64,000 nucleotides of DNA from Cupriavidus necator (GCA_022041995.1 CP074381.1:2790001-2854000), one strand, 5' to 3'; counted from the first letter of the stretch, positions 24,244-34,154 are shown. Notes: generated by a model from the sequence alone, not told the origin. Translations and numbers: made by a program.

Positions 24244-26134
24244 CTAGCCCTTCAGCGCCGCCTGCAACTGTTCCAGCGCACCCGGGTCCTCGATCGTGGT
24301 CAGGTCGCCGGGGTCGCGCCCTTCAGCCACCGCCTGCATGGCGCGCCGCAGCAACTTGCCGGAGCGGGTCTTGGGCAGCGCATTGACAAAGAATACGCGG
24401 GCCGGCCGCGCCACGGCACCCAGTTGCTGCTCCACCGTCTTCATCAGTTCGCCTTCCAATGCCAGCCTCGCTTCGGCCGTGGCCGTGCGCGCCGGATCGC
24501 GGGCGATGCAGAAAGCCATCGCCACCTGCCCCTTGAGCGCGTCCTGCACGCCCACCACCGCCACCTCGGCCACGGCGGCGTTGGACGACAGGCTTTCTTC
24601 GATCTCGCGGGTGCCCAGTCGGTGGCCGGCTACGTTGATCACGTCGTCGGTGCGGCCCAGGATAAAGACGTAGCCGTCGGCGTCGCGCACGCCCCAGTCG
24701 AAGGTGGAATAGCACATCCGGTTCGGCACCGCCTGCCAGTAGGTGCGCACGAAACGGCCATCGTCGCCCCAGACCGTGCTCATGCATCCCGGCGGCAGCG
24801 GGCCGTCGATGGCGACCACGCCCTTCTGCCCCGGCGGGCATTCCGCGCCGGTGTTCTCGTCGACGATCTTCAGGTCGTAGCCGTAGGCCGGCACGCCGGG
24901 CGAGCCCAGCTTGGGCGGCAGCGCCTCGATGCCGCGCTGGATCGCGAGGATCGGCCAGCCGGATTCGGTCTGCCAGTAGTTGTCGACCACCGGCTTGCCC
25001 AGGCCATCCTGGATCCAGCGCGCGGTGGGCTCGTCCAGCGGCTCGCCGGCCAGGAACAGCAGGCGCAGGCTGGACAGGTCGTAGCGGGTCAGCCAGGCCG
25101 GATCCTGCTTCTTCAGCACGCGGATCGCGGTCGGCGCGCTGAACATCAGGTTGACCTTGTAATCCTGAACCAGCCGCCACAGGATGCCGCCGTCGGGGCG
25201 GATCGGCGTGCCTTCATACATCAGCGTGGTCATGCCGGCCAGCAGCGGGCCATAGACGATATAGCTGTGCCCCACCACCCAGCCGATGTCCGACGCGGTG
25301 AACATGGTGTCGCCGGGCTTGCCGCAGAAGATGTATTCCATCGAGGTGGCCAACGCCACCGCATAGCCGCCGGTATCGCGCTGCACGCCCTTGGGCTTGC
25401 CGGTGGTGCCGGAGGTGTAGAGCACGTACGACGGCTCGCTCGATTCCAGCCACACGCACGGCACCTGTACGCCGGCCACGCGCTCGCGCCAGGCGGCATA
25501 GTCCTCATCGCGGCCCTCGGTACGGGGCATTTGCGCCAGTTGCCGGTCCACCAGCAGCACCTTCTCGGGCTGGTGCGACGAGAGCCGGATGGCCTCGTCC
25601 AGCAGCGGCTTGTACGGCACCACCTTGCCGGCGCGCGAGCCGGCGTCGGCGCTGACCACCACGCGCGGCCGGGCATCCTCGATGCGCGCGGCCAGGCTGA
25701 CCGAGGCAAAGCCGCCGAACACCACCGAATGGATCGCGCCGATGCGCGCGCACGCCAGCATGGCAAAGGCGGCTTCCGGGATCATCGGCATGTAGATCAG
25801 CACGCGGTCGCCCTTCTGCACGCCCAGGCCCTGCAGGACCGCGGCCATGCGGCTGACTTGGTCGTGCAGTTCGGCGTAGGTAAAGGTGCGGGCCTGGTCG
25901 GTCTCGGTCGAGACCCAGTGCAGCGCCGGCTGGCTGGCGCGGGCCGCCAGGTGGCGGTCGACCGCGTTGTGGCACAGGTTGGTGCGCCCGCCGACGAACC
26001 AGCGCGCAAAGGGCGCGGCTGTTGTCGAGCACCTGGCCGAACGGGGTTTCCCAGTCGATGCGCGCCGCCTGTTCGGCCCAGAACCCCTCGGGGTCGGCGA
26101 GCGAACGGGCATGCACGGCATGGCTTGCCGTCAT
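24244..26134 (-). pseudogene. prpE: Propionate-CoA ligase PrpE, frameshifted near its N-terminus
   Basis: Activates propionate to propionyl-CoA. With the frame repaired it is about 630 residues (E. coli PrpE 628). The start MTASHAVHARSLADPEGFWAEQ has GGAGGAG just upstream and reads to QVLDNSR; the rest, PFARWFVGGRTNLCHNAVDRH onwards, is in another frame. The junction at about 26010-26018 has CGCGCCC where CGCGCGCCC would restore LDNSRAPFARW, so two bases appear missing. The core motifs [30 protein letters not shown] and the catalytic lysine in TRSGKLLRR are intact. It is not next to prpBCD here. Confidence 0.88.
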
Positions 26135-26235
26135 GTCTGTCTCCTCCGCATCTGCGGTCATTGGGATGATGACCGTAGTTTGCCACCGGCGCGGGTGCGC
26201 GTGGACAGTGTTTCGACAGGTGCGCCGCGCAACAT

Positions 26236-26268
26236 GAAAAAAGGGGCGTGCCGACGGCATCGCCCCTT
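26236..26268 (-). terminator. Rho-independent terminator after mltD
   Basis: Read on the minus strand, AAGGGGCG...CGCCCCTT closes with an inner TGCC/GGCA stem (one bulge) and runs into TTTTTT. It lies just past the repaired mltD stop, confirming that mltD ends there and does not continue into prpE. Confidence 0.85.
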
Positions 26269-26289
26269 CCTGCGCGGTGCCAGCTGCCG

Positions 26290-27968
26290 TCAGCGGGCCT
26301 TGGCCCCTTGGCGCCGGCCTTGGCCGACGCCTTGACGGTCGGCCCAGTCTTGGCCTCGCGGGTCACGCGCGCCGGCGCCGCCTTGTCCGTGCGCCGCGAC
26401 GGGGCCTCGACCGTGACGCGCTTGCGCGGTTCCGCCTTGCCTTTGGCCGACACCCGCACGATGCCGCCCTTGCTGCCCCTTTCCGCGCGATCAGCATGAT
26501 CAGCGCGCTCGGCACGATCGGCTTGCTCGGCCCGCGCCGCCCGCACCGCGCCGGCGCCGCGCACCGGCACCATCAGCACCAGGCTTTGCCCCGCGACCAG
26601 CTTGGTGCCCGCCAGCTTGTTCCACGACTGCACCTGCCCCGCCGAGACACCATAGCGCCGCGCCACCGAGGTCACCGTATCGCGCCGGCCGGCGCGCACC
26701 ACCACCCGGCGCGCATCCGGCAGGTCGGGCTCCATCGCCAGCATGGCGCTGTCGGCCAGGCTGGCGCTGATATCCTGGTCGTGGCGGCCCGAGCGCGGGA
26801 TCATCACGGTGGAGCCCGCCTTTAGCCGCATGCCCTTCGGGATGCTGTTGATCTCGCGCAGCGTATCGGCGTCGACATTCAGGCGCGCCGCCAGCGACTC
26901 GACACGCTCGCGGCCGTCCACTGTCACCGCCGCCCAGCTTGACAGCCCGCCACGATAAGTATTCAGGTTGTACTGGAAGCGCTCGGCGTTATCGAACGGC
27001 AGCAGGATCTGCGGGTTGGACGCGCCCAGGATCACCGGCCGGTTGAACGACGGGTTGAGCGCCTTGAACTCCTCCACCGACATGTCCGCCAGCTTGGCCG
27101 CCAGGTTCACGTCGATATCGCGCGAGGTGGTCACCGTGACAAAGTACGGGTGGTCCGGGATCTCGGGCAGCTTGACGCCGTACGCGGCGGGGTTGGCGAT
27201 GATGTTCTTGACCGCCTGCAGCTTCGGCACGTAGTTGCGCGTCTCGTTGGGCATGGGCAGGCTGGCGTAGTCGGTCGGCAGCCCGCGCGCCTGGTTGCGC
27301 GCAATCGCGCGCGACACCGCGCCCTCGCCCCAGTTGTATGCCGCCAGCGCCAGGTGCCAGTCGCCGAACATGTCATAGAGCCGCGCCAGGTAGTCCAGGG
27401 CGGCGTCGGTCGAGGCCAGCACGTCACGGCGCTCGTCGCGGAACATGTTCTGCTTCAGGTTGTACGACTTGCCCGTGCTCGGGATGAACTGCCACATGCC
27501 TGCCGCCTTGGCGCTGGACTGCGCCTGCGGGTTGAACGCGCTCTCGACGAACGGCAGCAGCGCCAGCTCGGTCGGCATCTTGCGCCGTTCCAGCTCTTCT
27601 ACGATGTGGTACAGGTAGCGGCTTGAGCGCCCGACCATCCGTTCCATGTATTCCGGCCGCTGCGCATACCACTGGGTGCGGTCATCGACCAGCGTGCCCT
27701 CCAGGTCCTGCATGGCAAAGCCGCGCCGGATGCGGTCCCAGATGTCGTTGGACGGGCCGCCCAGCCAGTTCAGGCCGCCCTGGTCGACATTGATTGTGGA
27801 AGCGGAAGACAGCGCCGATTTGTCGCTGAGCGAGTTGAGCGGATCCTGGCGCTTGGCGGTCTGGGCGGTCGCGGCGCCATTGGCGCCATCAGGCGGCGTG
27901 GGGGTGCTGGCGCACGCTGCAAGCAGCGCGGCGCACGCGACCACCGCCAGTAATCGACCAATTTTCAT
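26290..27968 (-). pseudogene. mltD: Membrane-bound lytic murein transglycosylase D (MltD), frameshifted at its extreme 3' end
   Basis: A lipoprotein that cleaves peptidoglycan glycan strands with formation of anhydromuramic ends. It has a lipobox signal peptide (MKIGRLLAVVACAALLAAC). The SLT domain carries the catalytic Glu in LLPFVESAFNPQAQSSAKAAG, and two LysM-like repeats follow (about residues 340-390 and 415-460), then a basic Ala/Lys/Arg tail. The tail reads AKAGAKGP then drifts past the natural stop. Restoring one G in GGGGCC (about 26303) gives KGAKAR and a stop at 26290, about 559 residues. Only the last six codons or so are affected. A perfect terminator follows. Confidence 0.87.
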
Positions 27969-28110
27969 TAAGTTCTCGAATCGTGACGCCAAAAAGATGC
28001 GTGATGCTAAAAAAAACCGCGTATCGCGTCAATCAGATTTTCCATATAGCCAATATCCCGCGGGCAGCCGGAAAGCCTTGCGGCGCAAGGCCCGGCAGGC
28101 CAAGCGGGGC

Positions 28111-28911
28111 TTAGCGGAAATTGTCCTTCCAGCCGCGCAGCGCACCGAACGCCTGCGCATCGCCCGTGGCGGCCCCGCCCTGCGCCGCCACCGCCGCCCG
28201 TACCGCCGGCTCGCGCGAGCGCAGGAAGGGATTGACTTCGCGTTCATGGGCGATGGTGGTCGGCAGCGTCGGCTGGTCCGCCGCGCGCAGCGCGTCAACC
28301 CGCTGCTCCCACGCCACCAGCGCGGCATTGGCCGGTTCCACCGCCCGCGCAAAGCGCACGTTGCTGCGCGTATATTCGTGCGCGCAATAGACGCGGGTAT
28401 CGCCCGGCAGCGCCGCCAGCTTGTCGAGCGAGTCCAGCATCTGCGCCGGCGTGCCTTCGAACAGACGCCCACAGCCGCTGGCGAACAGGGTATCGCCGCA
28501 GAAGACCGCCGGGCCGGCTTCGCCCAGGTCGCCCACATAGGCGATATGGCCGGCGGTGTGCCCGGGCACGTCCAGCACGCGCAGCGTCAGCGCCGGCGTC
28601 TCCAGCGTCACGACATCGCCTTCGCGCAGGGCCTGGGTGCGCCCGCCAATGCGTTCGCCAGCCGGCCCCAGCACCGGCATCGGCGCGCCCGACGGCGTGC
28701 GCGGGTGCGCCGCCAGCAGCTCGGCCACCCCGCCCTGGTGATCGCCGTGGTGATGGGTGATTACAATAGCGCCCAGAGCCAGACCGCTTTGCGCCAGGAA
28801 GCGCTCCACCGGCGCGGCCTCGCCGGGATCGACCACGGCGGCGCTACGCCCGTCGTGGATGGCCCAGATATAGTTATCCTGGAACGCCGGGATCGGCTCA
28901 ACCTTCAACAT
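28111..28911 (-). CDS. gloB: Hydroxyacylglutathione hydrolase (glyoxalase II) GloB
   Basis: Hydrolyses S-lactoylglutathione to lactate and glutathione in methylglyoxal detoxification. It is 266 residues. The binuclear metal site motifs [10 protein letters not shown] and GHTAGHIAY are present, with further ligands in [13 protein letters not shown] and [23 protein letters not shown] is the conserved N-terminus. AGGAG lies seven bases before this ATG, which is why I prefer it to the ATG two codons upstream. The start faces the methyltransferase start across only 12 bases. Confidence 0.95.
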   Translation of the reverse strand: MLKVEPIPAFQDNYIWAIHDGRSAAVVDPGEAAPVERFLAQSGLALGAIVITHHHGDHQGGVAELLAAHPRTPSGAPMPVLGPAGERIGGRTQALREGDVVTLETPALTLRVLDVPGHTAGHIAYVGDLGEAGPAVFCGDTLFASGCGRLFEGTPAQMLDSLDKLAALPGDTRVYCAHEYTRSNVRFARAVEPANAALVAWEQRVDALRAADQPTLPTTIAHEREVNPFLRSREPAVRAAVAAQGGAATGDAQAFGALRGWKDNFR

Positions 28912-28923
28912 GCGCATGCTCCT

Positions 28924-29724
28924 ATGTCCAATCGTCCCAATCATTCGATTGTAAGCTGGGAAGACTGGCTGGCCTCGCCGCCCGGCGAATACATGCTGCG
29001 CTGGGAGGCGCAGCAGTACGACCGGACCGTGACCGACATCTTCGGCTACCACGCCGTCCAGATGGGCCTGCCCTTTATCGACACCCTGCGCGAGAACCGG
29101 ATGCCGTTCTCGGCGCTGGCGCTGGATCCGTCCAGCGGACCGCACGGGCCGCGGGCCGCACATCCCGACGCGCGCCAGCTGCTGTGCCGCTTCGACGAGC
29201 TGCCGTTCGACACCCAGAGCATCGACCTGGTCACCCTGCCCCACATCCTGGAATTCGCCGAAGATCCGCATGAAGTGCTGCGCGAGGTCTCGCGGGTGCT
29301 GATGCCCGAGGGGCGCGTGGTGGTCACCTGCTTCAACCCGATGAGCCTGTGGGGCGCGCGCCAGGGCATGAACCGGCTCGGCGCCACGCCCTTCCTGCCG
29401 ACGGACGCGCAGCAGATCGGCTTTGTGCGCATCAAGGACTGGCTCAAGCTGCTGGGCTTCGATATCATCCGCGGGCGCTTTGGCTGCTACTGCCCGCCCT
29501 ACCGCACCGACCGCTGGCTGCAGCGCGCCGCCTTCATGGAAAAGGCCGGCGACCGCTGGTGGCCGATCTTTGGCGCGGTCTATATGATCTCGGCGATCAA
29601 GCGCGTGCGCAATATCCGCCTGGTCGGCCCGGCCTGGAAGAGCAAGCCGGCGCTGGCCCCGGTATCGTCGCCCGTGGCCACGCCCACCGGCACGCACGGC
29701 AAGACCCCCGGCGAAGAGCGCTGA
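28924..29724 (+). CDS. SAM-dependent methyltransferase (class I, type 11)
   Basis: A 266-residue methyltransferase-like protein. The recognisable part is the motif II-III region: [22 protein letters not shown], then [27 protein letters not shown]. The glycine-rich SAM loop is weak ([13 protein letters not shown]). The gene is found beside gloB and rnhA in related bacteria. The target is unknown. Its ATG is 12 bp from the gloB start on the other strand, and the bases before it (CTCCT) do not form a ribosome-binding site on the plus strand. Leaderless initiation or a different start is possible. Confidence 0.82.
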   Translation: MSNRPNHSIVSWEDWLASPPGEYMLRWEAQQYDRTVTDIFGYHAVQMGLPFIDTLRENRMPFSALALDPSSGPHGPRAAHPDARQLLCRFDELPFDTQSIDLVTLPHILEFAEDPHEVLREVSRVLMPEGRVVVTCFNPMSLWGARQGMNRLGATPFLPTDAQQIGFVRIKDWLKLLGFDIIRGRFGCYCPPYRTDRWLQRAAFMEKAGDRWWPIFGAVYMISAIKRVRNIRLVGPAWKSKPALAPVSSPVATPTGTHGKTPGEER

Positions 29725-29793
29725 CGCGGTCCAGCGCCTTCCGCTGACACCTCAATGCGCCACCCGCCCGGCGGGTGGCCACCATGGAATCAC

Positions 29794-30231
29794 ATGCAAG
29801 AAGTCACCATCTACTCCGACGGCGCCTGCAAGGGCAATCCCGGCCGCGGCGGCTGGGGCGCGGTGCTCGTCGCCGGCACCAGCGAGAAAGAACTGTTCGG
29901 CGGCGAGCCCAACACCACCAACAACCGCATGGAAATGACCGCCGTGATCGAAGCGCTTCGCGCGCTCAAGCGGCCCTGCGTCGTGCGGGTCTATACCGAC
30001 TCGCAGTATGTCCAGAAGGGCATCAGCGAATGGCTGCCCGGCTGGAAGGCCCGCGGCTGGAAGACCGCCGACAAGAAGCCCGTCAAGAACGCCGACCTGT
30101 GGCAGGAGCTGGACACCCTGGCGCAGCCGCACCAGATCTCCTGGCACTGGGTGCGCGGCCACAACGGCCACCCAGGCAATGAGCGCGCCGACGCGCTGGC
30201 CAACCGCGGCGTCGAATCGATCGGCCGCTGA
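29794..30231 (+). CDS. rnhA: Ribonuclease HI
   Basis: Degrades the RNA strand of RNA-DNA hybrids (R-loops, primers). It is 145 residues, canonical. The catalytic acids are visible in [32 protein letters not shown] and [12 protein letters not shown]. The basic handle region [20 protein letters not shown] is present. The start at [10 protein letters not shown] matches the family; the frame opens 13 codons upstream without conservation. It sits 58 bp before dnaQ, an order shared with many proteobacteria. Confidence 0.97.
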   Translation: MQEVTIYSDGACKGNPGRGGWGAVLVAGTSEKELFGGEPNTTNNRMEMTAVIEALRALKRPCVVRVYTDSQYVQKGISEWLPGWKARGWKTADKKPVKNADLWQELDTLAQPHQISWHWVRGHNGHPGNERADALANRGVESIGR

Positions 30232-30289
30232 ATCCTTTTCGCGACAACAAACCGCGGAGCGCCCGCGCCGCTCCGCTAGAATGCCCGCC

Positions 30290-31021
30290 ATGCGACAAAT
30301 CGTTCTCGACACCGAAACCACCGGCCTGAGTGCCGCCACCGGCGACCGCCTGATCGAAATCGGCTGCGTCGAGCTGATGAACCGCCGCCTGACGGGGCGC
30401 CACCTGCACTTCTACGTCAACCCGGAACGCGATATCGACGAGGGCGCGATCGCCGTGCACGGCATCACGGTTGAGTTCCTGGCCGACAAGCCCCGCTTTT
30501 CCGAAGTCGTCAACGACATCCGCGAGTTCGTCCAGGATGCCGAGCTGATCATCCACAACGCGCCGTTCGACCTGGGCTTCCTCGACATGGAATTCCAGCT
30601 GCTGGGCCTGCCGCCGTTCCGCCAGCATGCCGGCAATGTGATCGATACCCTGCGCGAAGCCCGCCAGATGTTCCCAGGCAAGCGCAACTCGCTCGATGCC
30701 CTGTGCGATCGCCTGGGCATCAGCAACGCTCACCGCACGCTGCATGGCGCCCTGCTGGATGCCGAGTTGCTGGCCGAGGTCTACCTGGCCATGACGCGCG
30801 GCCAGGATTCGCTGGTGATTGACATGCACGACAGCACGGCGGGCGCAGGCAGCGCCGTCGCCAGCGCCGACCTGTCGCGCCTGGCCCTGCCGGTGCTGCG
30901 CGCCACCGATGACGAACAACAGGCCCACCTCGCCCTGCTCAAGGGCCTGGACAAGGCCAGCGGCGGCAAGACGGTGTGGCAGGAAGCCCCCGCGGCAGAG
31001 TCCGGAAGCCTCGCAGCCTGA
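30290..31021 (+). CDS. dnaQ: DNA polymerase III epsilon subunit (3'-5' proofreading exonuclease)
   Basis: Proofreading subunit of the replicative polymerase, 243 residues. The DEDDh exonuclease motifs are IVLDTETTGL (Exo I), HNAPFDLGFLDMEF (Exo II) and AHRTLHGALLDAELLAEVY (Exo III with catalytic His). The C-terminal 60 residues are a less conserved tail expected to bind the alpha subunit. Two ATGs lie three codons apart (30281 and 30290); MRQIVLDTETTG is preferred. A tRNA-Val gene with its own promoter follows. Confidence 0.95.
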   Translation: MRQIVLDTETTGLSAATGDRLIEIGCVELMNRRLTGRHLHFYVNPERDIDEGAIAVHGITVEFLADKPRFSEVVNDIREFVQDAELIIHNAPFDLGFLDMEFQLLGLPPFRQHAGNVIDTLREARQMFPGKRNSLDALCDRLGISNAHRTLHGALLDAELLAEVYLAMTRGQDSLVIDMHDSTAGAGSAVASADLSRLALPVLRATDDEQQAHLALLKGLDKASGGKTVWQEAPAAESGSLAA

Positions 31022-31039
31022 TAAAAATCAAAAAAGAGC

Positions 31040-31068
31040 TTTACAAGATACAAGAAGCTCTGCATAAT
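31040..31068 (+). promoter_or_regulatory. Sigma70 promoter of tRNA-Val
   Basis: TTTACA (31040-31045) and CATAAT (31063-31068) are 17 bp apart, each matching the consensus at five of six bases, about 40 bp upstream of the tRNA. An AGAGCTT/AAGCTCT inverted repeat overlaps the -35 and spacer. Confidence 0.75.
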
Positions 31069-31109
31069 CTCATTTCTCTGCTGCACGACGGCAACGACGA
31101 CGCAGACAG

Positions 31110-31184
31110 GGGTGGTTAGCTCAGCGGTAGAGCACTGCCTTCACACGGCAGGGGTCACAGGTTCAATCCCTGTACCACCCACCA
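31110..31184 (+). tRNA. tRNA-Val (anticodon CAC)
   Basis: The acceptor stem GGGTGGT pairs with ACCACCC, followed by an encoded ACCA end. The D-arm is TAGCTCAGCGGTAGAGC. The anticodon stem is CTGCC/GGCAG with loop TTCACAC, giving anticodon CAC. The T-arm is ACAGGTTCAATCCCTGT. The gene is 75 nt with the CCA encoded and has its own promoter and terminator. Confidence 0.97.
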
Positions 31185-31220
31185 GACAAAAATGGCCAGC
31201 AACTGCCTAAGTTGCCAGGA

Positions 31221-31252
31221 AACCCAGACAGGGCAAGCTTTCTGGGTTTTTT
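31221..31252 (+). terminator. Rho-independent terminator after tRNA-Val
   Basis: AACCCAGA pairs with TCTGGGTT across a 12-base loop, followed by a T-run. It ends the tRNA transcript about 40 bp past its 3' end. Confidence 0.85.
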
Positions 31253-31365
31253 GTTGCCCGGCGCTTGCCCAGGTTTTCTACGCTCCCTGGAAAACCGTGG
31301 CTCACGGCGCAAATCAAGAAAAGCTCGCCTGGCATATTTGCGCCTGACACACATACTTGTCCAAG

Positions 31366-31395
31366 GACGACGTGCCAGGCAGGCACAGTCGTCCT
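31366..31395. promoter_or_regulatory. Inverted repeat upstream of the VIT-like gene
   Basis: GGACGACGTGCC faces GGCAC-A-GTCGTCC, a near-perfect palindrome 65 bp before the start codon. It is a candidate operator or transcript hairpin. The remaining sequence between the tRNA terminator and 31459 shows no gene. Confidence 0.4.
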
Positions 31396-31459
31396 CGCTC
31401 CCACCGGGCCAGCCCCCAATCGCCCATCCGATCATCGACGCAGCATTCGGGAGTCCGCC

Positions 31460-32163
31460 ATGCCCGATTCACCCAGGACGACGATCCATGCCGGCGCGAC
31501 CGTGCCGCCGGAGGATGCGCAGACACGGGAGCCGGTGCTGGACGTGGTGGACCGCGTCTCCGAGATGTGCTTCGGCCTGTTCATGGCGCTCACTTTTGTC
31601 GGCGCGGTGTCGAGCGGCACGGGCGGCCCGGATGCCAGCCGCACCATGATGCATGCCGCGTTGGGCTGCAACCTGGCCTGGGCATGGTGGACGCGGTCAT
31701 GTTCCTGATCCGTACGCTGGCGAGCCGCGGCCAGCGGATCTCCCTGGCACTTGCCGTCAGGAATGCAGGCGACCAGGCCACTGCGATCGGCCTGATTCGC
31801 GATGCGCTGCCTCGCGCAACGAAATCGCTGGTCACCGACAAGGAACTGGAAGCCATGCGGGCCCGGCTCGCCGCCGCCCCGGCACTGCCTCCCCGTCCCC
31901 GCCTGAACCTGGCCGACCTGCTGGGTGCCGTGCGCATCTTCCTTATCGTTGTGCTGACCACGTTTCCGGTCGCACTGCCGTTCGTACTGCTGGACGACGT
32001 CAAACTGGCACTACTGATCTCGCGCGGGCTAACCCTGGCCATGCTGTTCGTCGCCGGGTGGGCACTGGGTCACTTTGCCGGCTTTGGCGGCTGGGTCACT
32101 GGCGCAGCCATGACGGCGCTGGGCGTCGTCATGACCATCGCCATCATTGCGCTGGGCGGCTGA
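31460..32163 (+). pseudogene. VIT1/CCC1-like integral membrane protein, frameshifted in this sequence
   Basis: The start MPDSPRTTIHAGATVPPED is preceded by GGGAG. It reads to HAALGCNLAW, where the frame is lost. The remainder, MVDAVMFLIRTLASRGQ through the end, is one base out. Restoring a G at about 31680 (TGGGCATGG to TGGGGCATGG) gives NLAWGMVDAVM and a protein of about 234 residues. The N-terminal VSEMCFGLFMALTFVGAVS plus GMVDAVMF recall VIT-type metal/H+ antiporters. Two pairs of helices are visible (residues 35-85 and 150-234). The next gene begins one base after its stop, so they are coupled. Confidence 0.72.
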
Positions 32164-32164
32164 A

Positions 32165-32809
32165 ATGCGAGGCGCGAACCTGCTGCTTGCCGCCGCCCTT
32201 GGCGCGGGAGCGGTCCAGGCACAGGAGCCGCCCCAGCCCGCGCCGGATGCCGCCGGGCAGGCGGGCGGCTCGCCCTGGACCTTCTCGGCAACGGGCTACT
32301 GGAACATGCCGCGCGAGAGCGGCGACTACCTCTCCGGCATCTTCATCGCGGAAAGGAAGCAGCTTCACCTCGAGGCGAGAAGCAACTACGAGGCGGTCCA
32401 CGCGCAGTCAGCCTTCATCGGCTGGACCTTCTCGGGCGGGGAAACCATCCAGTTCAAGGCGACACCCATCGTTGGCTTCGTGGGAGGCTCCACCCACGGC
32501 TTGATCGGCGGGATCGAAGCCAGCGTGGCAGTGAGCAAGTTCGACTACTACATCGAAGCCGAATACCTGGACGCGCGCGGCGAGGAACCGGGCTATCTCT
32601 ATGCCTGGAGCGAACTTGGCTTCCGCCCGGTCGAATGGCTGAGGCTGGGCCTGGTCGCGCAACGTACCCGGATCTACGGGGGAGACCGCGAATTCCAGCG
32701 AGGCGGCTTTTTCCAGGTCACGGTGCGCAAGTTCACGGCGGGCTTCTACTGGTTCAACCCAGGCTCGACAGACCAGGTCGCGATCCTTTCGCTGGGCGTG
32801 AGCTTCTAG
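32165..32809 (+). CDS. Predicted outer-membrane beta-barrel protein
   Basis: A 214-residue secreted protein with a Sec signal peptide (MRGANLLLAAALGAGAVQAQ, cleaved after AQA). It shows alternating-residue strand patterns throughout and a C-terminal beta-barrel signal, AILSLGVSF, ending in phenylalanine. No Pfam-level identity is clear to me. Segments such as GWTFSGGETIQFKATPIVGFVGG and YYIEAEYLDARG suggest an 8-10 stranded barrel. The start is one base after the VIT-like gene stop, so an inner-membrane and an outer-membrane protein are made together. The function is unknown. Confidence 0.78.
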   Translation: MRGANLLLAAALGAGAVQAQEPPQPAPDAAGQAGGSPWTFSATGYWNMPRESGDYLSGIFIAERKQLHLEARSNYEAVHAQSAFIGWTFSGGETIQFKATPIVGFVGGSTHGLIGGIEASVAVSKFDYYIEAEYLDARGEEPGYLYAWSELGFRPVEWLRLGLVAQRTRIYGGDREFQRGGFFQVTVRKFTAGFYWFNPGSTDQVAILSLGVSF

Positions 32810-32922
32810 GCCGCAGCCACGTCGCGACGCAACCTTTCCGTTGCGGGCGACAAGGCTTGTCTCATTTCCGGCCACTCACCTGCCGGCTACCTTGACTGCT
32901 CCGACCTGCACCGGAGCACGAC

Positions 32923-33552
32923 TTGCCATCCGCCTGCCTCCCCACCGCGACCGAAACAGAACCCGCCCTGCCCTGGACCGGCCGCAGCCCGGTCTGTGCC
33001 GGCTGGTTCGAGATGCGCTCGGCGCGCGTGCCGCGCGATGCGCGGCCGGTCTATGACGAAGACATGGATTGCATCATCGGCTACCACCGCAGTTTTGCGT
33101 CGGTGGCGGCCACCTATGACCTGGCGGGCAAAGTCGTCGCGCTCGATGCATGCGTGGATGAAGATGGCGCGGAGCGCGCACCGCTGCTGGTTGCCGGCAC
33201 GCTGTGGCAGCCGCACGTGCGCGGCATGACGCGCAGCGGCGCCGAGGGGGAAGGACTGGCAGCGTCCGCCACAACGCTGACGCGGCTGCGCGGGCGCTTC
33301 ATCGCACTGGCCCGGCAGCCGCTGCATTTCACGCTGGCCGCGCTGGCGGACATGCAACAGCCGGAGCGGTTCGTGCCGCTGCATATCCTGCGACTGGCGA
33401 TGCGCTGCGGCACGCGGCTTGCTGCGGCAACGGACATGGCACGCTTTGTCGCGCCGATCACTCGGCGAGGCGTGCCGACCGCGCTGGAACTGACGCTGCG
33501 CCCGCGCGACCATACCGTGCTGCGCGTGCGCACCTGGCCCGTCGCTGGTTAG
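32923..33552 (+). CDS. Hypothetical protein
   Basis: A 209-residue soluble protein that I do not recognise. The TTG start has CGGAG six bases upstream; an ATG at 33013 would give a shorter form. No signal peptide, membrane helix or known motif is seen. It contains about five cysteines and many arginines. Codon usage resembles its neighbours, which supports a real gene. It converges on the isochorismatase-like gene with a 4-base overlap. Confidence 0.6.
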   Translation: MPSACLPTATETEPALPWTGRSPVCAGWFEMRSARVPRDARPVYDEDMDCIIGYHRSFASVAATYDLAGKVVALDACVDEDGAERAPLLVAGTLWQPHVRGMTRSGAEGEGLAASATTLTRLRGRFIALARQPLHFTLAALADMQQPERFVPLHILRLAMRCGTRLAAATDMARFVAPITRRGVPTALELTLRPRDHTVLRVRTWPVAG

Positions 33553-34154
33553 CCGTGCCAGGCCCCTGCGTCCGTAACGACCGTGGCGAAGCGGTCATTC
33601 AACGCGGCCAGCGTGCTGCGGTGGAGATCGGCCGCAGGTACGGCCGGGCCGCCCAGCGGGTCAGGCAGGTCGCGCGTGGCGCAGGCCGCGGCCACCACCG
33701 TGCTGCGATAGCCGTGGTCGAGCGCCGAGCGCACCGTGGCGCTGACGCACATATGCGTCTGGAAGCCGGCCACGATCAGCTCCTTGCGGCCGAGCCTGGC
33801 CAGTTCGTCGCCCAGGGTGGTGCCGGCGAAGCTGTTGGGCAAGCCCTTGGTGACGGTAATCTCACCGGCCTGCGGCCCCACCCCTTCGATGAAGGCGGCA
33901 TACGGCCCGGTCGGATCGAACGCCATGCTGCCCGGCCGGCCGTGGTGCGCGACATGGATCACCGGCGTGCCGTGGCTGCGCGCCAGCGCCAGCAGCTGCG
34001 CGCAGGCAGCCACGGCCGCGGGCATGCCGACCAGCGGCAGGCGGCCGTCGACGTATTCGCGTTGATGGTCGATCAGGATCAGGACGGCGGCATCCCAGGC
34101 GGAAGGGGTACGGCTGGCGCCGGCCAGGTCGAGCAGCGTAGTCGGTGTAGTCAT
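33549..34154 (-). CDS. Isochorismatase-family cysteine hydrolase
   Basis: A 201-residue alpha/beta hydrolase of the isochorismatase-like superfamily (isochorismatases, nicotinamidases, carbamoylsarcosine amidases). The catalytic triad is visible as Asp in LILIDHQREYVDG, Lys in VTKGLPNSFAGT and Cys in VAGFQTHMCVSATVRSA. The substrate is unknown, and its neighbours do not help: a hypothetical gene converges on it and a diguanylate cyclase diverges from it. Confidence 0.88.
   Translation of the reverse strand: MTTPTTLLDLAGASRTPSAWDAAVLILIDHQREYVDGRLPLVGMPAAVAACAQLLALARSHGTPVIHVAHHGRPGSMAFDPTGPYAAFIEGVGPQAGEITVTKGLPNSFAGTTLGDELARLGRKELIVAGFQTHMCVSATVRSALDHGYRSTVVAAACATRDLPDPLGGPAVPAADLHRSTLAALNDRFATVVTDAGAWHG

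Noticed and set aside
25797-27992. A single 731-codon frame joining an MltD-like protein to PrpE sequence, as if a fusion protein
   Set aside because: It arises because a 1-base loss removes the mltD stop. A perfect terminator and the proper stop of mltD lie at the junction, and the PrpE part is out of its own frame.
31110-33552. Genomic island or prophage integrated at tRNA-Val
   Set aside because: No integrase, no repeat of the tRNA 3' end downstream and no compositional break; at most a small accessory patch.
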